From Marinilabiliaceae bacterium UBA5213 (GTDB lineage: Bacteria; Bacteroidota; Bacteroidia; Bacteroidales; Marinilabiliaceae): 8,324 bases of DNA. Shown piece by piece: positions 1 through 7,197 of this stretch. Where the stretch lies: assembly GCA_002412555.1 (NCBI GenBank), contig DHVH01000288.1:1-8324 (forward strand), read 5' to 3'. A program made the position numbers and the translations under genes. Position 1 is the stretch's first letter. Each line of letters begins with the position of its first letter. The notes beneath the pieces are model-generated. The model made no database searches. It saw only the letters and a list, made by a program, of their open reading frames with translations, and was not told the DNA's origin.

Positions 1-81
1 AAATCTCCATATAGCTCTGGAAAGGGAGTAGCAAATAGGGAGCGGCCTTCAGAATTGGCCGATCTGCAAACGAGGTTATGA
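1..81 (+). CDS. possible 3' end of an unidentified gene (5' end outside window)
   Basis: Reading frame 1 is open from the window edge for 26 codons and ends in TGA at 79-81, giving a tail that finishes ...ERPSELADLQTRL. The other two plus-strand frames hit stops within about 30 bases. A hairpin with a T tract starts seven bases after the TGA, which is where a terminator for a plus-strand gene would sit. I do not recognise the peptide. Two minus-strand frames are also open over this stretch, and a CGGCC/GGCCG inverted repeat (43-47 with 57-61) lies inside it, so it could equally be non-coding. The call rests on position and frame only. Confidence 0.3.
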   Translation, partial: KSPYSSGKGVANRERPSELADLQTRL

Positions 82-87
82 AACGTA

Positions 88-129
88 AAAAGCACGGCTG
101 TCTGAGTCGAAGACGAGTTCCGTGCTTTT
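88..129. terminator. bidirectional rho-independent terminator-like hairpin after purL
   Basis: AAAAGCACGG (88-97) is the exact reverse complement of CCGTGCTTTT (120-129), a 10 bp stem around a 22-base loop. The loop can itself pair GTCT (100-103) with AGAC (111-114). Read on the minus strand, as purL transcripts would be, the stem ends in five T; read on the plus strand it ends in four T. It lies 51 bases past the purL stop codon and 7 bases past the possible plus-strand ORF end at 81, so it suits two convergent genes. The large loop and short T tracts make it weaker than the terminator at 7138-7189. Confidence 0.65.
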
Positions 130-179
130 AGTGTAATAACCGAAGTGAGCCGGCCTATTATGTCAGCCGCGCAATATTG

Positions 180-3100
180 CTACGACCGCTCCTCGATCCA
201 TTTCCGCGCATTCACAAAGCCCTCCAGCCACGGAGACACCTCGTCCGCCTTACGATCCGCAGGATAGTGCGGCCATTGCCAGGGCAAAATAGCGCGCTCA
301 GGGTGCGGCATCATGGCCAGGTGGCGACCATCGGGCGAGCAAATAGCAGCGGTATTGAAGGCACTGCCATTAGGATTGGCGGGATAGTCCTCATAACCAT
401 AGAAACCAGGCAGATGATAAGCCTCTTTACCTTTAGGAAAATTAAATTTGCCTTCACCGTGCGCCACCCAAACGCCCAATCGACTACCTGCCATAGATTT
501 TAGCATCACCGAGTTGTTCTCCACAATTTCCATATTAATAAACTGCGACTCAAACTTATGCGATTCGTTGTGGGTCATAAATGGTTTCTCGTCCACCCCG
601 GGGTAAACCAGCCCCAGCTCCACCATTAGCTGACAACCGTTGCAAATTCCCAGACTCAGCGTATTTTCTCTTTCATAGAAAGCGTTGAGCGATTTTTTAG
701 CCTGCTCGTTGTACAGAAAAGCCCCAGCCCAACCCTTGGCAGACCCCAAAACATCAGAGTTACTAAACCCACCCACATAGACTACAAAATCAATTTCTTC
801 CAGGGTTTCGCGACCGCTGATCAAGTCAGTCATGTGCACATCCTTCACATCAAAACCGGCCAAATAAAGCGTATAAGCCATTTCCCGGTCGCCATTCACC
901 CCTTTTTCCCGTATGATGGCAGCCTTGGCCTTTCGGCTTCCTGCTACTGCAGTCTTATCAAGGCCCAAAGATGCTAGGGTGCCATTAAAGCTACTCGGGA
1001 AACGGTAATGCAGCACTTGTTCTTTGTAATTGGCAAAACGCTCAGCAGCCAGATGTTCACCACTTTGCTGGCGATCCAGCAAAAACGACGTGCGGAACCA
1101 AAGGTCACGCATGGCATCTATTTCAATGGTCAAGTCCTCACCTTTTCCAGTGATGGTCAGGGAACGTTCTTTTACAGGAGAGCCTAAAGCGACAGAACTC
1201 AAGTCATATTTGTCCAGTATGCCTTCAGCCTTCTCAACATCCTTCACCTGAATAATAACTCCAGGATTCTCACTGAACAAAATCTTTACAATATCCGGTT
1301 CTTCGAAGGAAGTCAGATCTATTTTTAGTCCAAAATCTTTATTGGAGAAGCACATCTCCAACAAGGCAGTCACCAGACCACCAGCCGAGATATCATGACC
1401 GGCTAAAATCAGACCCTCATTGACCATCTCCTGCAAGGCAGAAAACCCATCCAGAAAGTAGTCCGTATCAGCAACGGTTGGCACTTCATTACCCAACTGA
1501 TTGATCACCTGAGCAAAACTGCTGCCGCCTAATTTTAGGGAGTCAAACGACAAGTCCACATGCAACAGGGTTGTCTCTTCATCTTTTACCAAAACCGGCT
1601 CCACCACCTTACGGACATCAGACACTTCACCCACCGTGCTCACGATAACGGTACCTGGTGACATCACCTGGTCGCCATCCTTGTATTTCTGGGTCATGGA
1701 CAAGGAATCCTTACCAGTAGGCACATTAATACCCAAATCGACCACAAAATCACTCAAGGCCTCAACGGCCTCATAGAGCCGGGCATCTTCGCCCTTATTT
1801 TTACATGGCCACATCCAGTTGGCACTAAGGCTTACCCCTTTTAATCCGTGCGTCAGAGGCGCCCATACCAGGTTCGTCAGCGATTCAGCCACCGACAATA
1901 CAGAACCGGCACCGGCATCAATCAAAGCAGCCACCGGCGCATGTCCAATAGAAGTAGCAACCCCTTCCTTTCCACGGTAATCGATAGAAGTCACCCCCAG
2001 GTTATTCAAAGGCAACTGAATTTCTCCGGCACACTGCTGTTTGGCCACCCGTCCGGTAACCGAACGGTCCACCTTGTTGGTCAGCCAATCCTTACAAGCC
2101 ACACCTTCTATTTGCAGTACCTTTTCCAGGTATTCTTTCACCAAACTGGCATCGTATTCAAGGGCAGCGTAGGGTTCGCGGACAGATTGGTCACTCATTA
2201 TGGTTTTTGGCGGATTACCAAACATATCCTTCAATTGCCAGTCGATGGGCGCATTTCCCTTATCGTCCATAAATTTGAAATGCATATCGCCTGTGGTCTC
2301 GCCCACCACATACATGGGAGAGCGTTCCCGCTCAGCCACTTTGCGCAAGGTTTCAATGTCTTTTTCGTGCAACACCAAGCCCATGCGCTCCTGCGACTCG
2401 TTGCCGGCAATTTCGCGGGCCGAAAGTGTAGGATCCCCAACAGGCAGTTGGTCCAGGTGAATGGTCCCGCCTGTGGTCTCCACTAACTCAGACAGGCAGT
2501 TCAGGTGACCACCTGCGCCGTGGTCATGAATCGAAACAATGGGATTGTCATCACTTTCCACCATGGCACGAATGGCATTCATGGCACGCTTCTGCATTTC
2601 AGGATTGGAACGCTGAACCGCATTGAGTTCAATGGCATTGTCAAATTCTCCGGTAGCCACTGAGGAAACGGCCCCTCCACCCATGCCAATGCGGTAATTA
2701 TCGCCGCCCAGTACCACCACTTTGTCGCCTTTCACAGGATTGTCTTTCAGACCGTCTTTTTTATTGGCATAGCCTATACCACCGGCCATCATAATCACCT
2801 TATCGAAGGCAAATTTCTTTTGGTTTTCGAAGTGCTCAAAAGTCAGCAAGGAACCACAAATCAAGGGCTGACCAAACTTATTACCGAAATCACTGGCTCC
2901 GTTGGATGCCTTGATCAATATCTGCTCCGGTGTCTGGTACAACCATGAACGCTCAGGGATGCTTTTTTCCCATACACGTCCACCTTCGGGACGCGGATAG
3001 CTGGTCATGTAAACAGCAGTACCCGCCAAAGGCAAAGAGCCCTTGCCACCTGCCAAACGGTCACGAATTTCACCTCCAGAACCCGTTGCGGCACCGTTAA

Positions 3101-3872
3101 AGGGCTCCACTGTTGTCGGGAAGTTATGCGTTTCTGCTTTTAAGGATATAATGGAATCAAATGATTTTTCTGTGAAAAAATCAGGCTTGTCCTGCGTTTT
3201 TGGTGCAAATTGAACGGCCTTTGGCCCCTGGACAAAGGCCACATTGTCCTTGTAAGCAGAGACTAAAAAGTTAGGGTTTTCATTGGAGGTGCGCTTGATT
3301 AACTGAAAAAGCGTGCTGGGCTTCTCCTCTCCGTCAATGATAAAAGTACCATTGAATATCTTATGGCGGCAGTGTTCCGAATTAACCTGTGAAAAACCAA
3401 AAACCTCACTATCCGTAAGTTGGCGCCCCAGGCGCTTGCTCAAATCATTCAGGTAATCGACTTCTTCCTGACTAAGAGCCAGACCTTCTTTTTGATTGTA
3501 AGCGGCCACATCGTTGATATGCACAATAGCATCCGCTTCCTTTTTAATGGTGAAAACATCTTGATCCAAACCCTTATACAATCGCTGCAACATAGGGTCG
3601 AATTGGGCATCTGCCCCATCCACTTTAAAGAATTCCTCCATCCTAAGAATGCCTGAAATTCCCATATTCTGGGTGATCTCTACAGCATTGGTGCTCCATG
3701 GGGTAATCATTTCGCGCCGGGGCCCGACAAAATAGCCATCGATGGTTTCTCCGGGCAAGACTTTGGCACCGCTAAAGAGCCATTCCAGTTTATTGATATC
3801 TGATTCGGGCATCTGCGATTGCGTATGCACTGCCAGCACTAAAGAGGATTCACCTCCGAAAAGAAGCACCAT
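180..3872 (-). CDS. purL: phosphoribosylformylglycinamidine synthase (FGAM synthetase), long single-chain form
   Basis: PurL converts formylglycinamide ribonucleotide (FGAR), ATP and glutamine to FGAM in the cytoplasm, the fourth step of de novo purine synthesis. With the start chosen here it has 1230 residues, the usual size of the large form that fuses the PurS-like, synthetase and glutaminase parts. In order: a PurS-like N-terminal domain (about 1-90, with VGPRREMITPWSTNAVEITQNMG); a linker; the first AIRS-like half, with SEHCRHK at 165-171, ETHNFPT at 247-253 and GAATGSGGEIRD at 260-271; GGDNYRIGMGGG at 389-400; HDHGAGGH at 449-456; the second half with ATSIGHAPVAALIDAGAG at 639-656 and NVPTGKDSLSM at 716-726; and a class I glutamine amidotransferase domain from about 981 to the end. 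The last has GGFSNSDVLG at 1034-1043, the nucleophile Cys1077 in GICNGC and the His1190/Glu1192 pair in MMPHPER, so all key residues are present. The frame stays open to an in-frame ATG at 3941, but known relatives begin at the MVLLFGG-like sequence, i.e. at 3872, and a promoter-like -7 element at 3911-3918 lies inside the longer version. No strong ribosome binding site is visible, as is common in this phylum. It stands alone, divergent from the acyl-CoA synthetase gene. Confidence 0.97.
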   Translation of the reverse strand: MVLLFGGESSLVLAVHTQSQMPESDINKLEWLFSGAKVLPGETIDGYFVGPRREMITPWSTNAVEITQNMGISGILRMEEFFKVDGADAQFDPMLQRLYKGLDQDVFTIKKEADAIVHINDVAAYNQKEGLALSQEEVDYLNDLSKRLGRQLTDSEVFGFSQVNSEHCRHKIFNGTFIIDGEEKPSTLFQLIKRTSNENPNFLVSAYKDNVAFVQGPKAVQFAPKTQDKPDFFTEKSFDSIISLKAETHNFPTTVEPFNGAATGSGGEIRDRLAGGKGSLPLAGTAVYMTSYPRPEGGRVWEKSIPERSWLYQTPEQILIKASNGASDFGNKFGQPLICGSLLTFEHFENQKKFAFDKVIMMAGGIGYANKKDGLKDNPVKGDKVVVLGGDNYRIGMGGGAVSSVATGEFDNAIELNAVQRSNPEMQKRAMNAIRAMVESDDNPIVSIHDHGAGGHLNCLSELVETTGGTIHLDQLPVGDPTLSAREIAGNESQERMGLVLHEKDIETLRKVAERERSPMYVVGETTGDMHFKFMDDKGNAPIDWQLKDMFGNPPKTIMSDQSVREPYAALEYDASLVKEYLEKVLQIEGVACKDWLTNKVDRSVTGRVAKQQCAGEIQLPLNNLGVTSIDYRGKEGVATSIGHAPVAALIDAGAGSVLSVAESLTNLVWAPLTHGLKGVSLSANWMWPCKNKGEDARLYEAVEALSDFVVDLGINVPTGKDSLSMTQKYKDGDQVMSPGTVIVSTVGEVSDVRKVVEPVLVKDEETTLLHVDLSFDSLKLGGSSFAQVINQLGNEVPTVADTDYFLDGFSALQEMVNEGLILAGHDISAGGLVTALLEMCFSNKDFGLKIDLTSFEEPDIVKILFSENPGVIIQVKDVEKAEGILDKYDLSSVALGSPVKERSLTITGKGEDLTIEIDAMRDLWFRTSFLLDRQQSGEHLAAERFANYKEQVLHYRFPSSFNGTLASLGLDKTAVAGSRKAKAAIIREKGVNGDREMAYTLYLAGFDVKDVHMTDLISGRETLEEIDFVVYVGGFSNSDVLGSAKGWAGAFLYNEQAKKSLNAFYERENTLSLGICNGCQLMVELGLVYPGVDEKPFMTHNESHKFESQFINMEIVENNSVMLKSMAGSRLGVWVAHGEGKFNFPKGKEAYHLPGFYGYEDYPANPNGSAFNTAAICSPDGRHLAMMPHPERAILPWQWPHYPADRKADEVSPWLEGFVNARKWIEERS

Positions 3873-3910
3873 GAAAGTTAATTTTGGATGGTTTATATTG
3901 AAATCTGCTG

Positions 3911-3942
3911 CAAATTTAATCAAATGCCCATATAGCACCAAT
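3911..3942 (-). promoter_or_regulatory. candidate Bacteroidota-type promoter of purL
   Basis: On the minus strand TAAATTTG (3918-3911) matches the Bacteroidota -7 consensus TAnnTTTG exactly. Twenty bases upstream is ATTG (3942-3939), three of four bases of the -33 element TTTG. Transcription would begin near 3904, leaving a leader of about 30 bases before the ATG at 3872. The match is short and the region is AT-rich, so chance is possible; position relative to the homology-supported start is the main support. Confidence 0.45.
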
Positions 3943-4067
3943 AAAAAAAGGAATTAAACTACAAGTAAAAAGAAAAGCGGGAAATTAAACTTCAGTGAAT
4001 TATACCCCAAAGCTTCAACAGTTTCTGCTTAGTTCATTTATTATAATAGCTTATAGCCTATTTTTTC

Positions 4068-4075
4068 TATTTTTG
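4068..4075 (+). promoter_or_regulatory. candidate -7 element for the acyl-CoA synthetase gene
   Basis: TATTTTTG matches the Bacteroidota -7 consensus TAnnTTTG and faces the gene at 4188. No TTTG is found at the expected -33 position (about 4041-4050), so this is half a promoter at best. If used, the leader would be roughly 105 bases. Confidence 0.3.
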
Positions 4076-4187
4076 TAATCGTTCTTTACATAAAGCGTAT
4101 TGAAAAAAGAGCAACACCCGAAAAACCTTTCAGGCATATCACCATATACAAATTCAGTACAGAGCAATAACTCTAATAAAGGGCAAG

Positions 4188-6104
4188 ATGATTAGTATTA
4201 TTGATTATTTTGAAGATAAGGCAAAAAGGTACCCAAATAATCCACTCATTTGGGAAAAGGTGAATGGCGTTTACCATTCAACCACCTATCAGGAAAGCTT
4301 AAATCTTGTACGCACCTATGCCGCCGGCTTAATGTCCATGGGTCTGCAAAAAGGTGACAGGGTTTCGCTTTTATCAGAAGGCCGTCGGGACTGGCTCATA
4401 GCCGAATTAGCGATATTGTATACAGGAGCTGTTAATGTGCCCCTATCCACCAAGCTGGAAGAAGCCAATGATTTATTATTTCGAATCCAACACTCCGATA
4501 GCAAACTGGTAATAGTGTCAGCATTTCATGTTGAAAAAATCCGGAAAATCGAAGCACAGCTGCCCAGGCTTGAAAAGGTTATTTTGCTGGGTGACACGGA
4601 AGACCAACAGGCGGAAGAATTGCTTTGGCAGGACATTTATCAAAAAGGGGAAAAGCTGCTGAGTGAAAGTCCTGCCACCCTTCAAGAACGTCGCAGTACC
4701 ATTCTGCCTGAAGATATTGCCAACATATCCTATACCTCAGGCACAACTGCCGACCCCAAAGGCATAATGCTTTCACACCGGAACTATACGGCCAATGTGG
4801 AGCAGGCATTCAGTTATATAGATATTCCATCCCATTATCGCACGCTCGTAGTTTTACCATGGGATCATGCCTTCGCACATACCGCAGCCCTCTACGCATT
4901 TATGTACCATGGCGCATCCCTGGCTGCGGTACAGGCGGGGAAAACGGCCAACGAAACATTGAAAAACTTTGCCAATAACATTTTGGAAGTCCAACCCCAT
5001 GTTTTAATGAGTGTGCCGGCATTGGCCAAGAATTTCAAGAAAAACATTGAAAAAGGTGTTAAAGCAAAAGGCACAATAGCCTGGCTATTGTTTAAAACCG
5101 CTATGACCCATGCCTATTGGTACAATGGCACAGGAAACGACAAAGGCAAAGGTCTCAGAAAACTAACTCAACCACTGGGTCGCTTATTCGACAAGATTCT
5201 CTTTTCCAATGTGCGTAAGGGCTTAGGCGGAAATCTGCAGTTCTTTATTGGAGGTGGTGCTTTGCTCGACATAGAGCTGCAAAAGTTCTTTTACGCGCTT
5301 GGTGTCCCTATGTATCAAGGGTATGGATTAAGTGAAGCCGCTCCCATTATTTCAGCCAATACACCTACCTACCACAAAATGGGCTCATCAGGTAAAGTAG
5401 TCCATAACCTGGCCATCAGAATCTGCGGAGAGGAAGGGCAGGATTTACCCCTTGGTGTTTCCGGAGAAATCGTTGTGAAAGGCGAAAATGTAATGCTGGG
5501 CTACTGGAAAAATGAGGCAGCAACTGCAGAAGCCATCAAGGATGGCTGGCTATTTACCGGCGACTTAGGCTATTTAGATCAAGAAAATTATTTATATGTC
5601 CTCGGGCGCTTCAAAAGTTTGCTCATCTCCCATGATGGGGAAAAATACAGTCCGGAAGGCATTGAAGAGGCCATCATTGACCACTGTTCATTGATTGACC
5701 AAATTGTACTCTATAACAACCAGAGTCCCTACACTGTAGCCCTTGCTGTGACCGCCGTAGATAAAATCAAAGCCTTGTTAAAGCAGCACCCACAAAGTAA
5801 CGAAGATGAAAAAGTTGATTTTTTTCTCAATCAAATTCAACAAGAACTGGCACAATTCAAAAAAGGTGGTAAATTGCAGGATATGTTTCCGCAACGGTGG
5901 TTACCAGTTTCTCTTGCTATCGTTCCTGAACCATTTACCGAGACCAACAAAATGCTTAACAGCACTATGAAAATTGTCAGAAGGGTCATTGAAGATACTT
6001 ATAATAAAGATATTGAATACCTCTTTACCCCGGTGGGTAAAGAGATCATGAATGATCAAAACAAGCAAATTATCAAAAAATACTTAGAAGAGACCGGCAA
6101 GTAA
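4188..6104 (+). CDS. AMP-forming long-chain fatty acid-CoA ligase (acyl-CoA synthetase) family protein
   Basis: This 638-residue protein belongs to the ANL adenylate-forming superfamily. Such enzymes activate a carboxylate with ATP to an acyl-AMP and pass it to coenzyme A; the length and layout point to a long-chain fatty acid ligase like the FadD15/FAA group, a cytoplasmic or membrane-associated enzyme feeding beta-oxidation or lipid synthesis. Visible motifs: the phosphate-binding loop YTSGTTADPKG at 182-192; an aromatic substrate/ATP motif LPWDHAFAHT at 223-232; FIGGGALL at 353-360; the adenine motif QGYGLSEAAP at 377-386; GWLFTGDLGYLD at 453-464 with the ribose-binding Asp459; the hinge GRFKSLLISHDGEKYSPEGIE at 473-493 with Arg474; and the C-terminal catalytic lysine, probably Lys595 in NSTMKIVRR. 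All expected catalytic residues are therefore in place. The ATG at 4188 follows AAAGGG (4178-4183), a Shine-Dalgarno-like sequence four bases away, and residue 1 begins directly with the family's N-terminal helix. It has its own upstream gap on both sides, so it is probably transcribed alone. The substrate is inferred; other carboxylates are possible. Confidence 0.92.
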   Translation: MISIIDYFEDKAKRYPNNPLIWEKVNGVYHSTTYQESLNLVRTYAAGLMSMGLQKGDRVSLLSEGRRDWLIAELAILYTGAVNVPLSTKLEEANDLLFRIQHSDSKLVIVSAFHVEKIRKIEAQLPRLEKVILLGDTEDQQAEELLWQDIYQKGEKLLSESPATLQERRSTILPEDIANISYTSGTTADPKGIMLSHRNYTANVEQAFSYIDIPSHYRTLVVLPWDHAFAHTAALYAFMYHGASLAAVQAGKTANETLKNFANNILEVQPHVLMSVPALAKNFKKNIEKGVKAKGTIAWLLFKTAMTHAYWYNGTGNDKGKGLRKLTQPLGRLFDKILFSNVRKGLGGNLQFFIGGGALLDIELQKFFYALGVPMYQGYGLSEAAPIISANTPTYHKMGSSGKVVHNLAIRICGEEGQDLPLGVSGEIVVKGENVMLGYWKNEAATAEAIKDGWLFTGDLGYLDQENYLYVLGRFKSLLISHDGEKYSPEGIEEAIIDHCSLIDQIVLYNNQSPYTVALAVTAVDKIKALLKQHPQSNEDEKVDFFLNQIQQELAQFKKGGKLQDMFPQRWLPVSLAIVPEPFTETNKMLNSTMKIVRRVIEDTYNKDIEYLFTPVGKEIMNDQNKQIIKKYLEETGK

Positions 6105-6107
6105 AAC

Positions 6108-6128
6108 TTAATCGTTAATCATTAATTT
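6108..6128 (+). repeat. three tandem TTAATCn-like heptads
   Basis: TTAATCG (6108-6114), TTAATCA (6115-6121) and TTAATTT (6122-6128) follow the stop codon of the acyl-CoA synthetase gene without a gap. They also offer weak inverted pairing (TTAAT/ATTAA). The unit is short and AT-rich; it may be low-complexity spacer or a poor terminator arm. The rest of the 161-base gap to 6266 has a run of eight A (6141-6148) and TATATTTC (6164-6171), a seven-of-eight match to a -7 element but without a -33 partner. Confidence 0.3.
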
Positions 6129-6265
6129 AAGGCATTCAATAAAAAAAACGCAACAAAATCTGTTATATTTCGTCTTTTGTAGGTAACAGCTTTTTGTATT
6201 TATCAAAGTTTTCACCAATTTTACAGCGAATTATACATCTGACATTAACACCTGGGAAAATATAG

Positions 6266-7129
6266 ATGTGCACATATAACAAAAAATCAATCCTCCTCAT
6301 ATTGGCTATATGGATATCCGTATCAGGTTATGGTCAACTTAGGCGTGGGTATTCTACCCAACCGTTTGACCTGTTTTCGGGCATGTCAGTTACGCCCAAA
6401 GGGGGTGCCAATATGTTTTTTGGTGATCTTGTAGATCAGTCGAGAACCAGCTATTCTGTGGGCGTCCTTCTCAACCGCGAAATGTCAAGAACGATTTCGA
6501 CACGAGCTAACTTAATGGCTGGTGCCATGAAAGGGGAGCAAGTCCCTCCCAATTCAGATCACCCCTATGCGACTTTTGAGAACATGTATATTGAATTTAG
6601 CATGGGTGTATCCTACAGGCCTATTAACCAAATTTTGGGCTATTTTAAGGAGCGAACCATACAGCCATACTTATTGGCGCAAGCCGGGCTGGTGTATTTT
6701 AATGCAACAGAATACTGGGGGCCTGCCAGTGCTGGAACCATCGGAGCAGAACCTGGAGAGGTTTGGCGGGAAGCCAGTGGTCTTACGCCAATGATTTCAG
6801 GTGGAGGTGGTATTTCATATTGGGTGACTCCATCGCTAAGTTTCAATTTTGAGTTGACTGGCACATTACCTTTCAGTGACCAATTGGATGGGCACGATGT
6901 GTGGTATGACAGCTGGCCGGACGGTAATGTGTATGAAACAGATCCTTACGACTTCTACTACACAGGCACCCTTGGATTGACCTTCCTTATTTCTGACAGT
7001 CCATTCAGAAACGATCCACGCTACAACCGCAGAAGTTATACCAAAACAAGGCGTTTCTTCCAGCCTAAAACGCGTAGCCGTAGTACACGCCCAAGTAGTC
7101 ACACCAGAAATAGATTCCTATTCTTTTAA
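6266..7129 (+). CDS. secreted, probably outer-membrane beta-barrel protein with a basic C-terminal tail
   Basis: The 287-residue product starts with a clear Sec signal peptide: NKK, then the hydrophobic stretch SILLILAIWISVS, then GYG before Gln24, a plausible signal peptidase I site. There is no lipobox cysteine near the cleavage point. The mature part has the look of a small Bacteroidota outer-membrane barrel: alternating polar/hydrophobic strands rich in aromatic residues and glycine, such as SVGVLLNREMSRTISTRAN (64-82), MYIEFSMGVSYRP (107-119), YLLAQAGLVYFNA (135-147), GGISYWVTPSLSFNFELTG (181-199) and FYYTGTLGLTFLIS (230-243), joined by loops with Asp, Pro and Tyr. GGANMFFGDL (46-55) resembles the short motif near the first strand of such barrels. 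Strand count suggests about eight to ten, but I cannot place a family with certainty. After the last strand, residues 248-287 hold 13 Arg/Lys and one acid, ending RFLFF. No enzyme motif is seen and the function is unknown. The start is the only ATG that includes the whole signal peptide. The gene converges on uvrB across a shared terminator. Confidence 0.8.
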   Translation: MCTYNKKSILLILAIWISVSGYGQLRRGYSTQPFDLFSGMSVTPKGGANMFFGDLVDQSRTSYSVGVLLNREMSRTISTRANLMAGAMKGEQVPPNSDHPYATFENMYIEFSMGVSYRPINQILGYFKERTIQPYLLAQAGLVYFNATEYWGPASAGTIGAEPGEVWREASGLTPMISGGGGISYWVTPSLSFNFELTGTLPFSDQLDGHDVWYDSWPDGNVYETDPYDFYYTGTLGLTFLISDSPFRNDPRYNRRSYTKTRRFFQPKTRSRSTRPSSHTRNRFLFF

Positions 7130-7137
7130 GAATAGTC

Positions 7138-7189
7138 ACCGCACAAAAAAAAGTGGCAGTCCATAGGGCTGCCACTTTTTTTGTGCGGT
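7138..7189. terminator. strong bidirectional terminator between the barrel gene and uvrB
   Basis: This is a 52-base, nearly perfect inverted repeat. The core GTGGCAGTCC (7153-7162) pairs with GGGCTGCCAC (7166-7175) through one T-G wobble around the three-base loop ATA. Eight A (7145-7152) face seven T (7176-7182), and outside them ACCGCAC (7138-7144) pairs with GTGCGGT (7183-7189). Each strand therefore has a GC-rich stem followed by a run of T, the form of an intrinsic terminator both ways. It begins 8 bases after the plus-strand stop (7127-7129) and ends 8 bases before the uvrB stop (7200-7198). Confidence 0.93.
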
Positions 7190-7197
7190 AAGGTCTG

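Larger units (their letters stand above)
3873..4187. other. divergent intergenic region between purL and the acyl-CoA synthetase gene
   Basis: This 315-base AT-rich stretch holds the start regions of two divergent genes. I see one -7-like element facing each gene (3911-3918 minus, 4068-4075 plus) and a TATAAT string at 4042-4047 of doubtful meaning in this phylum. I find no convincing riboswitch fold, terminator, tRNA or small ORF. The only inverted repeats noticed are four-base arms, such as CTTT/AAAG near 4084-4095, which is what chance would give. Confidence 0.6.

Noticed and set aside
177..503. A 108-codon plus-strand open frame over the end of purL
   Set aside because: Antisense to the conserved glutaminase domain, Arg/His-rich and without recognisable motifs; treated as a shadow.
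1848..2486. A 212-codon open frame on the plus strand inside purL
   Set aside because: It is antisense to the conserved synthetase core of purL, its product is rich in Arg, His, Gln and Ser without any recognisable domain, and it has no promoter or ribosome site. It is a shadow of the purL codons.
4042..4047. TATAAT as a sigma-70 type -10 box
   Set aside because: No TTGACA-like -35 is present at the right distance, and the primary sigma factor of Bacteroidota uses a different consensus.
3873..4187. Purine riboswitch or other leader RNA upstream of purL
   Set aside because: No paired arms or conserved loop sequences were found, and the likely leader of about 30 bases is too short to hold one.
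6175..6204. Promoter for the barrel gene from TTTTG (6175-6179) and TATTTATC (6197-6204)
   Set aside because: The second element matches only the TA and part of the TTTG of the -7 consensus, and the 17-base spacing is short. Not strong enough to list.
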